DNA of 55,672 bases from Candidatus Saganbacteria bacterium (GTDB lineage Bacteria; Margulisbacteria; WOR-1; XYC2-FULL-46-14; XYC2-FULL-37-10): assembly GCA_016223245.1 (NCBI GenBank), contig JACRPL010000017.1, forward strand, positions 1 through 55,672, given 5' to 3'. Position numbers and translations under genes: made by a program. The stretch's first letter is position 1, and every line of letters begins with the position of its first letter. Shown piece after piece: positions 36,624 through 45,060 of this stretch. Under the pieces are notes generated by a model. It was not told where the DNA came from. It saw only the letters and a list, made by a program, of their open reading frames with translations, and did no database searches.

Positions 36624-37226
36624 ATGCTTTCCGAAAAAGAACAATTCGACATCTACGCGCGCGAACTAATAGAATGGAACAAAAAGTTCAATTTAACGGC
36701 CATAGCAGAAATTGAAGAAATTAAAAAACGCCATTTCGACGATTCGCTTTCAATTCTCCAGGCGATCGACTTAAAAGACGAAAAAGTCGTAGACATCGGG
36801 CCGGGCGCCGGGTTCCCGGGTATCCCATTAAAAATCGTACGACCAAATATAAAATTAACACTTGTTGAAGGGACCAGAAAAAAATCCGAATTCTTAACCC
36901 ATATTGTAAAAACATTAGAGCTAAAAGATGTCGAGGTGGTTTGGGGCCGCGCTGAAGAGATCAATCGAAATAAAATATATTCCAACCAATTCGATGTCGC
37001 ATTGGCCCGCGCGGTCGCAAAACTCCCCGCCCTTGCAGCATATGCTCTTCCATTCTTAAAATACGGCGGGATTTTTATCGCACAAAAGCAGAACGAAGTC
37101 GAAGAGGAAGTAAAAACTGCGATCGGCGAATTAAATAAACTTCAAGGCAAGCTCGTCGAGATCAAGAAAGTCGATGTCCATGGGATCGTCCGTTCTCTTG
37201 TTATTATTAAGCGGATTGTAGTATAA
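36624..37226 (+). CDS. rsmG: 16S rRNA (guanine-527-N7)-methyltransferase RsmG
   Basis: RsmG methylates G527 of 16S rRNA. The 200-aa protein has WNKKFNLTAI, the SAM-binding VVDIGPGAGFPGIPLKI, LVEGTRKKSEFL and ALARAVAKLPAL. It heads the rsmG-parA-parB cluster, a common order near origins. Its TAA stop forms part of the -10 box of parA. Confidence 0.96.
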   Translation: MLSEKEQFDIYARELIEWNKKFNLTAIAEIEEIKKRHFDDSLSILQAIDLKDEKVVDIGPGAGFPGIPLKIVRPNIKLTLVEGTRKKSEFLTHIVKTLELKDVEVVWGRAEEINRNKIYSNQFDVALARAVAKLPALAAYALPFLKYGGIFIAQKQNEVEEEVKTAIGELNKLQGKLVEIKKVDVHGIVRSLVIIKRIVV

Positions 37227-37227
37227 T
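37198..37227 (+). promoter_or_regulatory. Leaderless parA promoter built over the rsmG stop
   Basis: TTGTTA (37198-37203), an 18-base spacer and TATAAT (37222-37227) end six bases before ATG 37234. The TAA inside TATAAT is the rsmG stop codon. Confidence 0.75.
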
Positions 37228-37233
37228 TTCCCC

Positions 37234-37995
37234 ATGGCGACAACCACATCCTTCGTCAACCAAAAAGGCGGAGTGGGCAAGACCACAACAACAATTAATC
37301 TAGCGGCTTACCTTGCTGCTTTTGGGAAAAGAATACTCATAATCGATATCGATGCCCAAGGCAATGCGACTGTCGGCTGCGGCATCGACCGCGAAAACCT
37401 TGAGCTCGACATATATGATGTATTAATAGAAGGCACTCCCATTAAAGATGCCATCAAAAAAACAAACCTGAACAATCTCGATGTAGTCCCTGCATCCGCG
37501 CACCTTGCCGGAGCCGAAGTAGAATTGGTCCCTGTCCCCGACCGCGAACTAAAATTAAAAACTGCAATTGCCGAAATAAAAGACCAGTACGATTATATAA
37601 TGATCGATTGCCCGCCATCGCTCAATTTGCTGACCGTAAATGCGCTTGCCGCGTCCGACGAAGTTATGATCCCGATCCAGTGCGAGTATTACGCGCTTGA
37701 AGGAATAAGCCAGCTTATGAAAACACTAGACCTCGTCCGCGAAAGCTTGAACCCAATGCTAAAAATCGGCGGGATAATTTTAACGATGTATGACCAAAGA
37801 ACGGTATTGTCAAACCAAGTCGCCGAAGAAGCCCGGAAACATTTTGGGACAAAAGTTTTCCAAACGATAATTCCGCGAAATATTCGATTGGCGGAAGCTC
37901 CAAGCTTTGGCCAGCCGATTATTTTTTATGATCCGGGGTCGACAGGCGCGCTAGCTTACGAGAAATTAAGCAGGGAGGTGATCGGCGATGAATAA
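37234..37995 (+). CDS. parA: Chromosome partitioning ATPase ParA/Soj
   Basis: ParA dimers bind DNA non-specifically with ATP and move ParB-parS complexes apart. The 253-aa protein has the deviant Walker motif KGGVGKTTT (11-19) with signature lysine K11, IDIDAQGNAT and DYIMIDCPPSLNLLTVNAL. It is the short chromosomal type without an N-terminal DNA-binding domain. It overlaps parB by eight bases. Confidence 0.96.
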   Translation: MATTTSFVNQKGGVGKTTTTINLAAYLAAFGKRILIIDIDAQGNATVGCGIDRENLELDIYDVLIEGTPIKDAIKKTNLNNLDVVPASAHLAGAEVELVPVPDRELKLKTAIAEIKDQYDYIMIDCPPSLNLLTVNALAASDEVMIPIQCEYYALEGISQLMKTLDLVRESLNPMLKIGGIILTMYDQRTVLSNQVAEEARKHFGTKVFQTIIPRNIRLAEAPSFGQPIIFYDPGSTGALAYEKLSREVIGDE

Positions 37996-38917
37996 AAAAG
38001 GACTAGGTAAAGGATTGGGGGCGCTCATCCCAAAAGGTTCCGTATTTACGGGCGGCCGGACCATCGTTAATATCAGCATTGATCAGGTAATTCCAAACCC
38101 CAGACAGCCTCGCACCATATTCAATGAATCAAGCCTAAAAGAACTCGCCGACAGCATTAAAACTTCCGGCGTCGCCCAGCCTGTATTGGTCAGGATGCGC
38201 AAAGGGAATTACGAATTAGTCGCGGGTGAAAGGCGATTACGCGCCGCGAAGCTTGCCGGTTTAGCCGCAATTCCCGCTATCATAAAAGATTTTTCCGATG
38301 AAGAATCGGTTCAATTGGCATTGATCGAAAACCTGCAGCGCGAAGACCTAAATCCTATGGACGAAGCCGAAGCGTATGGGAGATTGGTCTCTGAATTCAA
38401 TTTGAGCCAAGAAGTAGTCGCAAAAAAAGTCAGCAAAAATCGATCAACGGTCGCTAATATGTTAAGACTTCTTGAATTGCCAAAAGATGTCCAAAAAGCT
38501 TTGAGAAAGGGGGATCTTTCAACAGGACACGCCCGCGCTTTGCTATCGATTGAGAACAAAGATAAACAGTTATCAATATTTCATGAAGTCGTAAAAAGTA
38601 AACTTAGCGTAAGGGATATTGAAGTATTGGTCTATGGGGCGCCTAAAAGCATTAAAGCTCGCAAGGCTTCTAATAGCCATAAAAAGGCTAATGATGAATT
38701 GAAGCCTTGGGAAGATAAATTAACAACCCATCTTGCTACAAAGGTAAGAATGCATGGTACGGCTTCGCGCGGACGAATTGAGGTCGAATATTTTTCGCAA
38801 GACGATCTTGAACGAATTCTAACAATTATTACAGGCGAAGCGCTTGAAAATACCCATAAGACCGCAGAAAAATATGAATTGGCGGCAACTATTCCACCGG
38901 AGGCGGCGGGAAGCTAG
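37988..38917 (+). CDS. parB: Chromosome partitioning protein ParB/Spo0J
   Basis: ParB is a CTP-dependent clamp that loads at parS, two of which lie in this window. The 309-aa protein has an N-terminal basic LGKGLGALIP (contacts ParA), the CTP-binding region with PNPRQPR and GERRLRAAKLAG, LIENLQREDLNPMDEA, a helix-turn-helix (SKNRSTVANMLRLL) and a C-terminal dimer domain. Its last four bases overlap a convergent small gene. Confidence 0.96.
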   Translation: MNKKGLGKGLGALIPKGSVFTGGRTIVNISIDQVIPNPRQPRTIFNESSLKELADSIKTSGVAQPVLVRMRKGNYELVAGERRLRAAKLAGLAAIPAIIKDFSDEESVQLALIENLQREDLNPMDEAEAYGRLVSEFNLSQEVVAKKVSKNRSTVANMLRLLELPKDVQKALRKGDLSTGHARALLSIENKDKQLSIFHEVVKSKLSVRDIEVLVYGAPKSIKARKASNSHKKANDELKPWEDKLTTHLATKVRMHGTASRGRIEVEYFSQDDLERILTIITGEALENTHKTAEKYELAATIPPEAAGS

Positions 38918-39138
38918 ATTGAAGATTTTTTCATCTGTTCGATAGCTGTTTCAATTGTTAAGCCGTCTTTTACCGCTTTTAGCAATATTTGGTAGAGCTT
39001 TCTTGTATTTGGGTCAGAATTTGCAAGAGTTGGGCCCATTTGGGCTTCGAAGGTCGCTTTGCCTTCGGGTGAAAGTATCGAATACACCTCAAAAAACCGG
39101 TTAATTTCATCAGTAAGCCTCAAATTTAGGTTTGTCAT
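38914..39138 (-). CDS. Small protein of unknown function
   Basis: From ATG 39138 the product is 74 aa, helical and charged (LRLTDEINRFFEVYSILSPEG, LYQILLKAVKDGLTIETAIEQMKK), with no family that I know. A TATAAT six bases before this ATG supports both the gene and this start; the frame is open to 39165. It runs into the end of parB on the other strand. Confidence 0.6.
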   Translation of the reverse strand: MTNLNLRLTDEINRFFEVYSILSPEGKATFEAQMGPTLANSDPNTRKLYQILLKAVKDGLTIETAIEQMKKSSI

Positions 39139-39144
39139 AAGTAA

Positions 39145-39177
39145 ATTATAGCATATCGTCATCAAATATGTTATAAT
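39145..39177. promoter_or_regulatory. Divergent leaderless promoters
   Basis: On the minus strand TATAAT lies at 39150-39145, six bases before ATG 39138. On the plus strand TATAAT lies at 39172-39177, nine bases before GTG 39187. The two promoters overlap in their -35 regions, neither of which is a good match. Neither start codon has a Shine-Dalgarno sequence. Confidence 0.6.
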
Positions 39178-39186
39178 AGCGGCACA

Positions 39187-40521
39187 GTGGCAAAGATTTA
39201 TCCTTTTCGCGGCGTTTTATACAATAAAAAGAGATTAAAAAAACTGTCCAAGGTGATATCGCCTCCCTATGATGTCATATCCGAAGAACTCCAAGACGAG
39301 CTTTACAACGAATCCGATTTTAAGATGGTCAGGCTTATCCTTGGCAAAGAATTCCCTGGGGACAATGAATACAACAATAAATACGTCAGGGCCGCGGCCT
39401 CTTTCGACGGCTGGGTCCGGCACGGGATATTGGTCCAGGATGAAAAACCGGGGATATATGTTTATGAACAGCAGTTCAAGTACTGCAGGAAAACATATTC
39501 AAGGCTAGGCGTTGTCGCTCTGCTTCGGCTGGAAGAATTTGGCAAAGGAAAGGTTTTTCCCCACGAGCATACGCTGTCTAGGCCTAAGCTTGACAGGATC
39601 GAGCTCATGCGGGCGGCATCGGCGAATTTTGACTGTGTTTTTTCTGTCTTCCAGGATGAAAAAGGCAAATTCATCAAATTCCTGAAAAAATTCACAAGGA
39701 AAAAACCTGATATCGAGGCAAAGGACAAGGACGGCATTAACAACCGGTTATGGCGCGTCAACCAGAAAAGCGTGGTAGCCAGGCTCCAAAAGGAATTCAA
39801 GGACAAGGCCGTTTTTATTGCCGATGGCCACCACCGCTATGAAGCGGCTTTAAGGTATCGCAATGAAATGAAAATGCGCAATACGCGCTTTACCGAAGAA
39901 GAGATCTATAACCATGTCATGGCATATTTTACTCCGATCGAAAACCCCAGCCTTCTTGTCCTGCCAATCCACAGGATCATAAGGGAACTGCCCCAAGCCG
40001 AAATTTCAAATATTTTGGTGGAGCTTGGGGTGCATTTTAATATTACCGAGATCCCGTTCGGAAAAAGATCCGAAACCCGCGCGCGCAAAAAGCTTTTGTC
40101 ATTGCTTCAAAAAAATATGGAAGAGCACGCGTTCGGGATATACTTCAAAGAAGAGCCCAATAAATATTATCTTTTAACGCTAAAAGATGAAGCTGTCATG
40201 CAGGACCTTATCGAAGAGGAAAAGCCGCTCGCTTGGAAAAAATTGGATGTTACGATACTCCACAGCCTTATTCTAGATGATATATTAAATCTCCACGGTG
40301 AAGACCATTATACTTACACTCGCGATGAGAACGAAGCTCTTGACCGAGTAAAGAACGGGGAATTCGGGATGGCCGCGATCTTAAACCCGACAAAATTGTC
40401 TGATGTCATAACAATAGCCTGCAAATATGAAAGAATGCCCCAAAAATCGACATTCTTTTATCCAAAACTGACGACCGGCATGGTTATCAATAAGATAGTC
40501 CACGGCGAAAAAGTTGAATAG
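39187..40521 (+). CDS. DUF1015 family protein
   Basis: The 444-aa protein has the DUF1015 hallmarks: YPFRGVLYN, SPPYDVIS, PHEHTLSRPKLDRIEL, and FIADGHHRYEAALRYR. The function of the family is not established, although some members are listed near serine metabolism. GTG start is placed by the family's MAKIxPF opening. It converges on comM with two bases between. Confidence 0.88.
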   Translation: MAKIYPFRGVLYNKKRLKKLSKVISPPYDVISEELQDELYNESDFKMVRLILGKEFPGDNEYNNKYVRAAASFDGWVRHGILVQDEKPGIYVYEQQFKYCRKTYSRLGVVALLRLEEFGKGKVFPHEHTLSRPKLDRIELMRAASANFDCVFSVFQDEKGKFIKFLKKFTRKKPDIEAKDKDGINNRLWRVNQKSVVARLQKEFKDKAVFIADGHHRYEAALRYRNEMKMRNTRFTEEEIYNHVMAYFTPIENPSLLVLPIHRIIRELPQAEISNILVELGVHFNITEIPFGKRSETRARKKLLSLLQKNMEEHAFGIYFKEEPNKYYLLTLKDEAVMQDLIEEEKPLAWKKLDVTILHSLILDDILNLHGEDHYTYTRDENEALDRVKNGEFGMAAILNPTKLSDVITIACKYERMPQKSTFFYPKLTTGMVINKIVHGEKVE

Positions 40522-40523
40522 CC

Positions 40524-42050
40524 TCAATTCGGCGTTGATAACGCCCTATACTGCAATGCTTCAGCGATATGTTTTGCGTTAATATTTTCCGATGATTCAA
40601 GATCCGCGATCGTCCTCGAAACTTTCAATATCCGATCATACGCCCTCCCGCTGACTTTCAAATGAATTATCGCGGATTTAAGAAGATCGGAAGCTTCCTT
40701 GTCCAGTTCGCAAAATATTCTTATATGTTTTGGCGCCATGCTGGAATTTGAATATATGCGACGGCCTTCGAATCTTTTTTCCTGGATCTTTCTTGCGGAG
40801 ACGACTCTTTCTCGGATCTGTGCCGATGTTTCGCCTTGAGGAAGGGAAACGAGTTCTTCTTTTTTAAGACGCGGAACTTCTATGTGTATATCTATTCGAT
40901 CAAGCAAAGGCCCCGATATTTTTCCCCAATATTTTTGTATTTTATTTGGCGGGCATGAACAGTTTTTCATGGGATCCATGTAATTGCCGCAAGGGCAGGG
41001 GTTCATCGCGGCTACCAGCATAAAATCGGCAGGGTAGGTCACTGATGCGAGAGCTCTTGATACTGTAACTTGATGATCTTCAAGCGGTTGCCGCAGCACT
41101 TCCAAAACTTCGCGCTGAAATTCCGGGAATTCATCCATGAATAGCACGCCAAGATGCGCGAGCGAGACTTCGCCTGGTCGAGGCATTCTTCCCCCGCCGA
41201 TTATTCCGATATCAGATGTAGTGTGATGGGGCGAGCGAAACGGCCTTTTTGTAATTAGCACATTTTTTCGATCGATCATTTCGGTAATTGAATAAAGTTT
41301 TGTAACTTCCAGCGCTTCATCAAGAGATAGGGGCGGCATAATGCTTGGTAGTCTTTTTGCGAGCATCGTTTTTCCCGATCCCGGAGGGCCTACGAGTAAT
41401 ATGTTGTGTCCGCCTGCAGTCGCGATCTCTAGCGCGCGTTTCGCGTGCGATTGTCCTTTTATTTCCGAAAAATCAAAATCGAATTCGATGTTTTTATTGA
41501 ACAATTGTTCAAGATCAACTTTGTGATAATTTATTTGTAATTCCCCGTTCAGATATTGCACAGCTTCTTTAAGGGTTGAAACGGGAACTACATTTAATTC
41601 TTTAATAAGCGCCGCTTCATCGGCGTTCTCTTTTGAGACGATGACATTTTGCGACCCAAGCTTTTGCATTGAGTGGCAGATAGGAAGCATTCCGGACACT
41701 CCTCGCACTTCGCCGTTTAAAGATAATTCTCCCAGCATGAAAGTGTTTTTAAATTCGTTGGCGCCCATTTGTTCAGAAGAAGAGAGAAGCCCAATGGCGA
41801 TCGGAAGATCGTATAATGGGCCTTCTTTTCTTACATCGCCTGGCGCAAGATTGATCGTAAAATATTGGGCAGGGAATTCAAACCCGGAATTTACTATCGC
41901 GCATTTGACGCGATCGCGGCTCTCTTTAACTGCCGCGTCCGGAAGCCCTACGATGCTTTGTCCGGGAAGCCCTCGGCTTGAATCGATCTCAACTTCAACC
42001 CTCTGTCCATCGAGCCCCTGCAATGACGCGCTATCAAGTTTTACAAGCAT
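40524..42050 (-). CDS. comM: ComM/YifB family Mg-chelatase-like AAA+ ATPase
   Basis: ComM is a hexameric helicase that promotes branch migration when transformed DNA is integrated. The 508-aa protein has the N-terminal LonC-like domain (VEIDSSRGLPGQSIVGLPDAAVKE), Walker A GPPGSGKT (221-228), GVLFMDEFPEF and a CPCG cysteine cluster. It is present in many bacteria not known to be competent. An AAGGAG ribosome site precedes ATG 42050; yraN ends 12 bases upstream. Confidence 0.94.
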   Translation of the reverse strand: MLVKLDSASLQGLDGQRVEVEIDSSRGLPGQSIVGLPDAAVKESRDRVKCAIVNSGFEFPAQYFTINLAPGDVRKEGPLYDLPIAIGLLSSSEQMGANEFKNTFMLGELSLNGEVRGVSGMLPICHSMQKLGSQNVIVSKENADEAALIKELNVVPVSTLKEAVQYLNGELQINYHKVDLEQLFNKNIEFDFDFSEIKGQSHAKRALEIATAGGHNILLVGPPGSGKTMLAKRLPSIMPPLSLDEALEVTKLYSITEMIDRKNVLITKRPFRSPHHTTSDIGIIGGGRMPRPGEVSLAHLGVLFMDEFPEFQREVLEVLRQPLEDHQVTVSRALASVTYPADFMLVAAMNPCPCGNYMDPMKNCSCPPNKIQKYWGKISGPLLDRIDIHIEVPRLKKEELVSLPQGETSAQIRERVVSARKIQEKRFEGRRIYSNSSMAPKHIRIFCELDKEASDLLKSAIIHLKVSGRAYDRILKVSRTIADLESSENINAKHIAEALQYRALSTPN

Positions 42051-42062
42051 TTTTTAATCTCC

Positions 42063-42431
42063 TTATTTGATCCCAAATGCATTTTTAATATGGTCGACAT
42101 TCGTTTTGCCGGAAAAATCTTTATAAATGGCGACAACATCGAATCTGCAGTATTCGTTTTGTAGTTTGTTTTTATAGAGATAAAATCTTGCCGCGTGGAT
42201 AATCGATCCGCGCTTGTTTTTTTGCACGGCATGAATGGGGAGAGAATTGCTTCTGAACGAATACGATTTTACTTCGACGAAGACCAAATAATTCTTATCT
42301 CTTGCTATAATATCTATCTCGCCTTGCTGCGACCTGAAATTTCTTTCGATGATCGAGAAGCCTTGTTGCTTGAGATAAGCCGCTGCAGTATTTTCGCCCT
42401 CGATTCCAAGTTGATAACTAAGTTTACCCAT
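42063..42431 (-). CDS. yraN: YraN/UPF0102 endonuclease-like protein
   Basis: At 122 aa from ATG 42431, it has the PD-(D/E)XK-like core of UPF0102: GIEGENTAAAYL, QGEIDIIARD and FVEVKSY. Its role is unknown, though it usually lies next to rnhB or comM, as it does here. The start overlaps the end of the ORF6N gene by eight bases; the frame is open to 42443. Confidence 0.9.
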   Translation of the reverse strand: MGKLSYQLGIEGENTAAAYLKQQGFSIIERNFRSQQGEIDIIARDKNYLVFVEVKSYSFRSNSLPIHAVQKNKRGSIIHAARFYLYKNKLQNEYCRFDVVAIYKDFSGKTNVDHIKNAFGIK

Positions 42432-42963
42432 TTTGGAAACCAAATTTCTTTGTCGGTTTTTCTTTTGGCATCATTAGTTCTCTAATTGCTTCAAATACCG
42501 TTTGAATTTCAATATCGTGTTTTTCGTATTTTCTTTCAAGTTCTTTGAGCTTTTGGGCTAAATCTTTATTATTAGAAAGAAATCTCCGTAATTTTACAAA
42601 AGTTCGCATAATTGCAATATTCACATCAATTGCGTTATTACTGCTTAAAACGGAAGATAGCATTGAAACCCCTTGTTCGGTGAAAGCGTAGGGGAGATAT
42701 TTTATGTTTGATCCTCTGTTCAAGGTCACAATTTGTGACCTTGAATTGGGTTCTTTTGCCTGGATGATTCTTTTTGCTTCTTCTGCCGTCAGCTTAAACA
42801 TAAAATCCGAGGGAAAGCGCCTCGAGTTTCTTTTAACGGCTTGATTAAGGGCTTTTGTTTTAACCCCATAGAGTTTTGCCAGATCGGAAGCAAGCATAAC
42901 CTTAAGCCCGCGTATCAGATAAATTTTATTCTCTATTGTTTCTATTGGAATAATGTTTGGCAT
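42424..42963 (-). CDS. ORF6N domain protein (phage antirepressor-like)
   Basis: From ATG 42963, with AAAGGAGA upstream, the protein is 179 aa. The ORF6N domain spans about 8-95: IENKIYLIRGLKVMLASDLAKLYGVKTKALNQAVKRN and the following RFPSDFMFKLT. YLPYAFTEQGVSMLS is also typical. A C-terminal coiled coil ends the protein. ORF6N proteins are common in phages and mobile DNA, often as DNA-binding regulators. It interrupts the usual rnhB-yraN-comM set and overlaps yraN, so it is likely a later arrival. Confidence 0.88.
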   Translation of the reverse strand: MPNIIPIETIENKIYLIRGLKVMLASDLAKLYGVKTKALNQAVKRNSRRFPSDFMFKLTAEEAKRIIQAKEPNSRSQIVTLNRGSNIKYLPYAFTEQGVSMLSSVLSSNNAIDVNIAIMRTFVKLRRFLSNNKDLAQKLKELERKYEKHDIEIQTVFEAIRELMMPKEKPTKKFGFQNG

Positions 42964-43040
42964 TGTTTTGTCTCCTTTGAACAAGAAGACAGCAATTTTC
43001 ATACCAGGTTTATTTGAGGATTTCGCCGAGGTTTCGTCTA

Positions 43041-43093
43041 AAAAGAAAACTCCCGCCTTCTAAATAGTCGATCCTTTAGAAAACGGGAGTTTA
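43041..43093 (-). terminator. Rho-independent terminator of the HU gene
   Basis: AAACTCCCG (43047-43055) pairs with CGGGAGTTT (43085-43093), and inside this TTCTAAA (43058-43064) pairs with TTTAGAA (43075-43081), giving a long hairpin. Read on the minus strand it is followed by TTTTCTTTTT, as a terminator needs. It lies three bases past the HU stop codon and separates HU from the ORF6N gene. Confidence 0.85.
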
Positions 43094-43095
43094 AA

Positions 43096-43368
43096 TTAGT
43101 TGATCATGTCGAAAAGTTGCTGTCCTGTGCTGAATTTTACGACATTGCGCGCCGAGATCTTGATCGCTTTCCCTGTTTGAGGATTGCGGCCCATGCGAGC
43201 TTTTCTTTTTGCTTTTTTCCATGTGCCAAAACCTACCAACCTTACTTCTTGGCCCTTTTTTAGCGCGCCAGAGATAGCTTCGATCGTATTGTCCAACATG
43301 TTTAAGCATTGTGTTTTTGAAAGCTTTGTTTTTCCTGATACATAATTACAAAGTTCTTGTTTGTTCAT
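43096..43368 (-). CDS. hup: HU-family DNA-binding protein
   Basis: The 90-aa protein has the HU/IHF fold: MNKQELCNYVS, the flank VRLVGFGTW, the DNA-contacting arm RMGRNPQTGKAIKI and ARNVVKFSTGQQL. It bends and packs chromosomal DNA. ATG 43368 has a GGGGG site; an in-frame GTG lies at 43377. Its own terminator follows. Confidence 0.95.
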   Translation of the reverse strand: MNKQELCNYVSGKTKLSKTQCLNMLDNTIEAISGALKKGQEVRLVGFGTWKKAKRKARMGRNPQTGKAIKISARNVVKFSTGQQLFDMIN

Positions 43369-43390
43369 TGATTTCACCCCCTCATTTCGA

Positions 43391-44038
43391 TTAGTGTATC
43401 AGCGAGGTCTGCTCAAAGTCAAGCGGATTCGGGGAAACCGTGGAGCTAGCCATTGGGTTGAAGGATCGGCGGTGGATTGCGCATGGCCCGAATTCCAAAA
43501 TATTTTTTATATGCAATTCAGTCCCATATCCTTTATGCTTATTAAATCCATAATTCGGATATAAAATATCGTACTCGCCCATTATTTTATCCCTTATGAC
43601 TTTTGCGATAATAGACGCCGCGGCGATCGATACGCATTTTGAATCACCCTTCACTATATGCTGTTGAGGGATGGATGATTTTATATCGCACTTCCCATCG
43701 ACCAATAAAACTTCCCCTTTGGGGATCAAGCTGTCGACTGCGTATTCCATCGCAAGAAGTGATGCCTGCGCAATATTTATACGATCGATCGTTTTTTCGT
43801 CAACTATCCCGACGCCGATCGCGACCGCATGCTTTTTTATTTTTATAAATAATTTCTGCCTTGCCGAGTCTTTTAATTTCTTGGAATCGTTAATGCCTTT
43901 GAACTTGTGTTTTGTAGGAAGAATTACTGCGGCGGCAACGACGGGGCCTGCAAGCGGTCCGCGGCCAACTTCATCAACGCCTGCTATATATTGGAATCCT
44001 TGTTTTATAAGAAAATTTTCCCATTTGGAAGAGGGCAT
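43391..44038 (-). CDS. rnhB: Ribonuclease HII
   Basis: RNase HII removes ribonucleotides from DNA. The 215-aa protein starts with GVDEVGRGPLAGPVVAAAVIL (acidic D22, E23), has LVDGKCD, KGDSKCVSIAAASIIAKVIRD and YGFNKHKGYGTELH. The mRNA appears leaderless: TATAAT ends six bases before ATG 44038. Confidence 0.96.
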   Translation of the reverse strand: MPSSKWENFLIKQGFQYIAGVDEVGRGPLAGPVVAAAVILPTKHKFKGINDSKKLKDSARQKLFIKIKKHAVAIGVGIVDEKTIDRINIAQASLLAMEYAVDSLIPKGEVLLVDGKCDIKSSIPQQHIVKGDSKCVSIAAASIIAKVIRDKIMGEYDILYPNYGFNKHKGYGTELHIKNILEFGPCAIHRRSFNPMASSTVSPNPLDFEQTSLIH

Positions 44039-44044
44039 GGGGAA

Positions 44045-44050
44045 ATTATA
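44045..44050 (-). promoter_or_regulatory. -10 box of rnhB over the lepB stop codon
   Basis: TATAAT (44050-44045 on the minus strand) includes the lepB stop TAA (44048-44046) and ends six bases before the rnhB ATG. The -35 region has no good match, so read-through from lepB may also serve rnhB. Confidence 0.55.
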
Positions 44051-44708
44051 TCAGACCAAATTGCCAAAGAGGCCATATCCTAAGGAAGGCCGGGCCTACA
44101 AGCTGGCTCTTTGGAAGGAATCCCCAATATCTTGAGTCGGCCGAGTTAGGCCTATTATCTCCCATTACAAAATAGGAATCGTTAGGGATGATCTTTGGCC
44201 CGAAAGTTGCAGGCATAGTTTTGAGATCATAATAGTCATTGAACATTTGGTGGGTTTCTTTGAGCGGCTTGTCATTGATATAAACGATCCCTTGTTTTAT
44301 TTCCCATTTTTCTCCCGGCATTCCGATCACTCTTTTAATTAGATCTTTTCTGTTGAGCTCTCTGTCGTAAAGTTTGAACACGACAATATCAAAACGTTTC
44401 GGTCCCCTGTGAAAATCGAGAAAATACTGTTTGTCCGATAAAAATATAGGACGACTAAAAAGAGGGTTTGGGATAATATATAGAAATGATCTTTCTTTGA
44501 ACGATTCGAATAGTGGGTTTTGTACGCCGTAAGCTAACTTGTTGACGATTATTCTATCATTTATATTGAGCGTCGGTTCCATGGACCCAGACGGGATCCA
44601 GAAAACCTGTATAAAAAATGCGCGAATAACTATCGCCATCAAGAAGGCGACGATCAATGTTTCGGCCCATTCGCGGAGCCATTTCTTGAAAGCGTCGAAA
44701 GTCGGCAC
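44046..44708 (-). CDS. lepB: Signal peptidase I
   Basis: LepB cuts signal peptides from exported proteins, many of which are coded in this window. The 220-aa protein has one N-terminal membrane segment (about 14-36), the nucleophile S42 in WIPSGSMEPTL, the general base K125 in DLIKRVIGMPGE and the GDNRPNSADSRYWG box. It starts one base into the rplS stop and so belongs to the rpsP-rplS operon. Confidence 0.96.
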   Translation of the reverse strand: MPTFDAFKKWLREWAETLIVAFLMAIVIRAFFIQVFWIPSGSMEPTLNINDRIIVNKLAYGVQNPLFESFKERSFLYIIPNPLFSRPIFLSDKQYFLDFHRGPKRFDIVVFKLYDRELNRKDLIKRVIGMPGEKWEIKQGIVYINDKPLKETHQMFNDYYDLKTMPATFGPKIIPNDSYFVMGDNRPNSADSRYWGFLPKSQLVGPAFLRIWPLWQFGLI

Positions 44709-45055
44709 TATTTGGAGGCCTCTTCGACCCTTGTGGCCGCGCCTCCGATTTTATTCCTCAAATAATAAAGCTTGGCGCGCCTGACCTTTCCTGATTTGAT
44801 AACTTGGATGCGATCGACTTTTGGCGAATGGAGCGGGAACGACTTTTCAACGCCTATGCCCTGTACAAGCTTTCGGACGGTGAACATCTTCCTGCTGCTT
44901 CCGCTTTGTTTTTTGATCACTATCCCCTCAAACGCCTGCAGACGCTCTTTGTCGCCTTCAACTATCTTTGAGAAAACCTTGACAGTGTCGCCGACATTGA
45001 ATGCCGCGACCTTTTCTTTTAACTGTCCTGTTTCAATTTCTGCTATTCTTTTCAT
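44708..45055 (-). CDS. rplS: 50S ribosomal protein L19
   Basis: The 115-aa protein has the family marks FNVGDTVKVFSKIVEGDKERLQ, FEGIVIKKQ, FTVRKLVQGIGVEKSFPLHSP and RRAKLYYLRNKIG. It lies in the rpsP-khpA-ylqD-trmD-rplS-lepB gene order that is classic in many bacteria. Confidence 0.97.
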   Translation of the reverse strand: MKRIAEIETGQLKEKVAAFNVGDTVKVFSKIVEGDKERLQAFEGIVIKKQSGSSRKMFTVRKLVQGIGVEKSFPLHSPKVDRIQVIKSGKVRRAKLYYLRNKIGGAATRVEEASK

Positions 45056-45060
45056 CTTGT

